Part shown: positions 59,287 through 64,000 of the stretch, piece after piece
Position numbering within the stretch: the stretch's first letter is position 1
Layout of the letters: every line of letters starts with the position of its first letter
Assembly: GCF_021018895.1 (NCBI RefSeq)
Contig: NC_079386.1
Coordinates: 15,341,552 to 15,405,551 of the forward strand
Length of the DNA stretch: 64,000 nt
Direction of reading: 5' to 3'
Source: Seriola aureovittata
Taxonomy: Eukaryota > Chordata > Actinopteri > Carangiformes > Carangidae
Translations under genes and position numbers: made by a program
Notes under the pieces: model-generated
What the model saw: only the letters and a program-made list of their open reading frames with translations
Told to the model about the DNA's origin: nothing
The model's database searches: none

Positions 59287-59313
59287 AGCAGCGGCGGCCA
59301 CGGCGGCGGCGGC
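59287..59313. repeat. Short CGG-rich run
   Basis: GCAGCGGCGGCCACGGCGGC, then GGCGGCAC: about seven GGC/CGG units with one CCA interruption in otherwise AT-leaning DNA. Confidence 0.8.
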
Positions 59314-62300
59314 ACACGGTTCACAGAGGCAATTAAAACTCTTAGCGCCTGATTGCTGCCATTCACATCAAAAATTAAACTTTTTCTCTGAGTCATAACT
59401 CAGTCAGATCTTAACACAGAGACGTAGAGACATATTATTAGATTCAGTGTGACTTACACTTTCCAATATCATGTTATCTGACGTCCATCATGAATAAATA
59501 TATATAAATCAGATTAGAAAAAAAAAGGCTTGTAAAGAATCAACCCGTAAGTAATCCAGTGATCCATGTCGGTACATTCATGGCTACACTTCAATCATGA
59601 ACTGCTAATTCAGCTTACATTTAATGGTGCCAGTGTTACCAAATACAGGCTAAAACATGTCTCAGTTTCTTCCGAGGGGAGGGCCACAATTGCACCATGT
59701 TGAAAATTTGCAAACACCTGCCATAACGTCACATTAACTGAGCAGATTTAACTCCTGAACCAGGATCATACCATAAAAACTTCAGCTACGTTACAAAGAA
59801 ATGTGTCTCTGACTTGGGCGTCACTTCATCTAATCCTGCGTTTGAGGTCGTGAAGTGTACGAGGTCAACACTCTGTGTGGAGAGTGTGATTCAGGTACTT
59901 GACACACTCCCAGCAGGTAGTGCTCAAAGGCAGCTTGGTCGAGGTCAGGTCAGGCTTGAAGGCGTTAACAGGCCGGCAGATTGGTTGAGGCAAACAGTCG
60001 TAAGAGAATAGGCAACAGGAAGTCAAACGGCTGATTGAGAGTATGTCAGACAACACACAAACTCACACACCATGGTCATAAACAATAGCAGATTGTTTAA
60101 AAGCGAATGAATAATGCAGCAAATTAGCTGAAAAATGGGTCATAAGTTTACTATCAGCAGTGCGAACGTCCTGTTCAGTGGACACTTGAGCGAGTGTTTG
60201 GAGAAACTTATTGACGAACAGGAGAATAAAATCAGTTTGAAAATTTGTTCTCATCTGCAGTTAAAACAAACTTCAGAAGTAATTCACCTGCAGTGGAAAT
60301 GTGATTTTCACATCAGCTCCTTTCGAGCCATTAAGCAGTAATTAAAGAAATATTTATTGACTGGCTCATTTCACCAACTTAACAATGCAATAGAAATCTT
60401 GCCTCGAGCCGATTATTCCCAGAAGAGAGAGTATTGATGAACACATAAACATACATCCTCCCCCGCGTCTTTAAGTGCATCAGTACTGTATAAAACAAAT
60501 ACTCCTTCCTGCGCTTATCCTGCACTTTTTTGTTTGAGATTGTGCCAACGAGCGAGAGCAAATTAAAAAAAAACAAAACACTGGAGCAAGAAAGTGTCTG
60601 AGCTGCTGATTTTCATTTGCTTTAAGTCCAACGCAGTGCGCCTCTGTGACATCTCTGCTGGGGGTGAGCGTCGCTTCCTGTGAAAAGCAGAACATCTTTT
60701 CTTAGACTTGTGTACAGAGCTCTGGAACATGTTAATCTTAAGAGAGGTATAAAGGCGTCAAAGGGCACAGAGGCACTGCTGAACTGTTGGGTTATTTTTT
60801 TGTTTTTAATACTGTGTAAGGTCAAGCCGAAAAGCCGGAGAACAAGAAGGGTCAGTCAGTAAATGTGCAGAGACTCAGGCATGTGGGGGGCTGTGGGGGA
60901 ACAACGCTCGTGGTGGGTTTACTGTTTATTTTACGGGGCAAAAAGCAGCTGAATGTGAATCTGTGCGATGACGGAAGGTTTGTTTTTTCAAGCGTGAGGT
61001 TCCTTTAGTTCATATTTTGTTGGGGTTTTTCAGTATTAAACGGAGGACTTCACCAAAAACCTAGATTTTGAGTGGTGAATACTCACCACGCGTAGGCTTT
61101 AAAGGGCAGCCTGAAATGTCTGAAGCTTTGTTCGTCAAAGATGGCGGCTGCAGAGGTAGCCCACCTTTGAGGCCTACTGATTCTCATAAAACCGAAAGGT
61201 GTTTCAGGACCGCAGCTCCACTTTATATTTCTTCACCCTCAACACTTTCGTCTCTCCATCAGTCTCCTTCTCCTCGTCGTGGCAGCGCCTCTCCCCCATC
61301 CATCATCGCCTTGCCTCCCCTCCTCGTCATCACTCAATTTATCTCCTCGACCCGTCCATACTTTCACCACTTGAGTCGCTCATTCGCTCCCTTATTCATT
61401 CACTCCTCTCTGAATCATAGCTTCATTGTAATTCCCTCCCTACGCTCATTCTTCATTTGCCGTGACCCTCCCCGGTCGCTCGTTCCTCAGCCCTGCCGTC
61501 GTTACTCACTTCATTCATAAAGGTTTATGCTGTCGAGTTCCCTCACTCCATCTCTCTCTGTCACAACAAAGTTTGGCTTTTTAATCACAAGCAGAATTGG
61601 AGTCACTTAGCCTAGACCAATAAATGTACAGGGTGAAACTGATGATGTGTTCAATGCAAATCAAAAAGGACACTATGGACATTCTGCTTCTTTACATTAC
61701 ATAATTAGTTCCTGCATCCATCTCTCTTCCTGTCATCCTCTGGCCATTGCTTTGCATCAGTCATTTAACTCCCTCCCTTTTCTTTGCCTCTCGCGCCTTT
61801 ACTTCTCCCTCTCTATGTCTAGTCTTTAATGTCTCATTTCTATTCCCTGCCTTTGTTCTATCCAGTCCTTCTGCCACTCTCTCTTATTCTCCACTAAAGG
61901 GTATCACTTGCTTTGTTAACTTTATTTTCATATTTCTATTTTCTTTCCGTTCAAAGCCTCGGTTTGATATTTGTTCAGCTCTGTGTATTCCCACCAACAC
62001 TGGTTCAAACAGGAGACTTCATAGTTTTGAATAAAATGCTTATTAGGTTTGGTTTGGGCAGATTAACATAGATCTGCTTGTGTAGCTTGTTGCCACACTA
62101 GCGCAGACTTTGATCATATGTACATCCCCACTGTGCAACATAAAAGCAGATCTAGGCAGGAAGCCAGAGACCATGATGGCAAAGTGCAACATCAAGACAC
62201 CAGGCCGACAAGCGTTAACTGGATGCGAGAGCTGTATGTGTGTGGAGCGATGATGCTCCTGTGTGGTCCGCTCAGCAAATGAAGAGCGTTTCCTGACTAA

Positions 62301-62344
62301 ATCAGAGCTGCTAATTTATCTTTAACTAAACATTTTATTCTAGT
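59314..62344. other. Unique noncoding DNA; pyrimidine-rich 61200-61900
   Basis: 60130-60420 is conserved-looking by texture. 61200-61900 is T/C-rich and gives the 150-aa frame 61068-61520, serine/proline-rich and not a gene. A small hairpin GTGGTGA-ATAC-TCACCAC lies at 61072-61089. Confidence 0.5.
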
Positions 62345-62580
62345 TAAACCAACAACTCACTTTTCTTGGCAAGAGCTAGATGAGAGGATCAAATACCACT
62401 CGCATATACGTCCTTTAAATGTCAGCACAGCACTCCTAACAGCTAATTAACTAGCTTGTTTAATCTGTACTTTATGCTAGGCTAAGCAAACAGATACAAG
62501 GATGGTATAAATCCTCTTATTTAACTGTCTGCAAGGAAGTGAACACATCTTTTTCCCAAAATGACAAACTACTCCTTCAA
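62345..62580 (+). repeat. Teleost TTTATGCTAGGCTA repeat, copy 2
   Basis: ACTTTATGCTAGGCTAAGC, ACAAGGATGGTATAAATCC, CTGTCTGCAAGGAAGTGAAC and TTTCCCAAAATGACAAACTA, ending CTCCTTCAA, follow the order of copy 1 and of the fish repeat I remember. The left boundary is uncertain. Confidence 0.65.
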
Positions 62581-63810
62581 GTTTCCGTCAGCGCAATTTT
62601 CTTTATCACTTCAGCCACGATAGCACCACCGCTAATGCTAACAACGCAATCCTGCTTCTCTTTATTATTAGCCTATAAACAAAGCAGAAACGTAAACTGT
62701 ATCTCAGAGGAGTGTGAAGACAAGCGTTAAAACTTTCATTCACTGGTATGGCTACAATTACAAACTGAGCATTTCGTTGAATCCAGTTTTCGATTCGTGT
62801 GGACACAAGCTAACCACATAGCTAGCCAACGATGTCCAGCACCGCAAAGGAAAACTGCTGTGTTGGTGAAAGTCCCAGTGAAATGACAACGCTGGAAGAA
62901 TAAGAAACAACTGTAAAGAGAATATTATGAATGACTTCAATCTCCAGAACCGCTGCAGAGGTGATAATATCACACAGAATGATAAGTAGCTGCGGCCGCT
63001 AGCTATGAAAGAAGCCTGGGAGTCGGTTTTGGATGAGTTTTCAAAGCAAAACAAGATGACATATATGCAGCCAAACTGCCGGTAAATCAATCCATTTCAG
63101 ATGCTGCTATATGGCACAAAACTTAATCTCACCAATGTACTCTCCGTGGTGATTTGATTACCTTCAATTTAAAGTCCCTTTTTTAAATGAACTGCCGTTT
63201 TTGTCCTCTGCAGCGCTCAGGAGTGAGTGCCCTTCACACAAATCACTGACCTCTCCATCATGTATTCGTCTGTCGCCCCACGTCTCATCCAGGGGAGAAA
63301 ATAAATGTGTTTGTGTTGAAGATCAAATTCTAATAAAGTTATTGGCCTCGACAGCGTGAAGGCGGGTGATGGAGGAACGCTGGGACAAACACAAACAGAT
63401 AACAGAGCTAATCCTCCAAAACAAGCCAGAGTGCAAAAGTGAAACAAACGAGGGTATGGGCACCAACATGTCAAATTCAGTTTCTATTTTCTTTTAACAC
63501 TGATACAAACAACACAGGTGGAACACTGTCTAAAATGCCCTTGTACCAAAATGAAAGTTGGAGAGAAACACTGAGGTTAGACAGAGATACAAGGCATGAG
63601 TGTATGGGTTGAAAACAAAAAGAGGAGCAGCGATGAGAGACCTCTTTGATGAAAGTGGAATCGTGGAATGAAATACAGAGGACGTCTTTGAAGTGAGGCT
63701 GACCCGTCCAAAGCATGTGATGTGAAGTCGTTTATTGCCGCACATGTTCACTTTTATCGTCTTTTTACTGCCTCGATTTGTGACGGTATCAGAGCGCTCC
63801 CCTGCTGCAG
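62581..63810. other. Unique noncoding DNA
   Basis: 62600-62960 has GCTAATGCTAAC-type words of unknown origin. Nothing coding. Confidence 0.45.
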
Positions 63811-63863
63811 CAAGTACCTGAACCCACCGGAGATCAAAGGGGAGCGGGCGAGAGGAGAGGAAG
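63811..63863 (+). other. Possible 53-nt exon (weak)
   Basis: CTCCCCTGCTGCAG before 63811 could be an acceptor and AAGGTGAGA at 63861-63869 a donor. The middle frame reads KYLNPPEIKGERARGEE, hydrophilic and not repeat-derived. I do not recognise the protein, and 53 nt is easily open by chance. Confidence 0.15.
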
Positions 63864-64000
63864 GTGAGACGCAGTTTAAGTGATTATGACGAACGCTGCC
63901 CTTCACTCATGTCGCTTCAGCAGATATTTGAAGTTGCACTCAGCCCCCTAACCCATAGACCCTATACTGCAGATGTAAAACTTAATAAGGTTAAAATAAA
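63864..64000. other. Unique noncoding right edge
   Basis: Nothing recognised. Confidence 0.5.

Noticed and set aside
61068..61520. 150-aa serine/proline-rich frame
   Set aside because: Produced by a pyrimidine-rich tract; composition explains it.
1..64000. CRISPR arrays, operons or bacterial features
   Set aside because: The only regular repeats are mono- to pentanucleotide arrays and vertebrate transposons; codon use and gene density exclude a bacterial origin.
1..64000. Known microRNAs, tRNA genes and rRNA
   Set aside because: I looked for the mature sequences of common vertebrate microRNAs and for intact tRNA boxes and found only the SINE head at 54116; a covariance-model scan would be decisive.

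Overview
The window reads as gene-free vertebrate DNA, most likely from a ray-finned fish of the percomorph type. The evidence is about forty long CA/TG and GA/CT microsatellite arrays (roughly one per 1.5 kb), short non-autonomous DNA transposons with terminal inverted repeats beginning AAAGGTCCC or AAAGGGGCACTCC, a hAT-type miniature element, a tRNA-derived SINE, and several old dispersed repeats whose texture I recognise from teleost genomes. The species and neighbouring gene cannot be read from the window. No open reading frame looks like a real protein: the longest ones translate microsatellites or dispersed repeats. The window is therefore a large intron or intergenic DNA. One weak exon-like segment lies near the right edge (63811-63863).

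Layout. 1-9300: unique AT-leaning sequence with dense GT/GA arrays, one reverse-oriented dispersed repeat with nuclear-receptor-like half-sites (1920-2005), a truncated AAAGGTCCC element (3534-3700), a TTTGGGTTAAAATAA repeat (4500-4625) and another teleost repeat (7785-8100). 9300-22000: long arrays and a nested transposon cluster (12427-13310). 22000-24700: unique sequence with a cluster of RE1/NRSE-like sites (REST/NRSF binding motif), two of them near consensus. 24766-25234: a near full-length AAAGGTCCC element with an internal CCAAT-box hairpin. 25240-33300: mostly unique, with an 88-bp CA array and two blocks that look like candidate conserved noncoding elements (29870-30230, 33285-33560). 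33640-39600: AT-rich DNA, a further teleost repeat (35940-36428), and a TCCG-led copy of the half-site repeat (37476-37665). 39600-40400: an 800-bp purine-rich stretch. 40700-64000: mostly unique DNA with dispersed repeats at 46860-47075, 50440-51035, 51833-52068, 54116-54232 (SINE), 56086-56321 (hAT-type), 56436-56600 and 62345-62580.

No genes act together here. The likeliest functional content is regulatory: the RE1 cluster, which would predict REST-dependent silencing of a neuronal gene outside the window, the candidate conserved blocks with homeodomain-type ATTA cores, and nuclear-receptor half-sites carried by a dispersed repeat. Family recognition is from memory of teleost repeats and from copies compared with each other inside this window; no database was searched.
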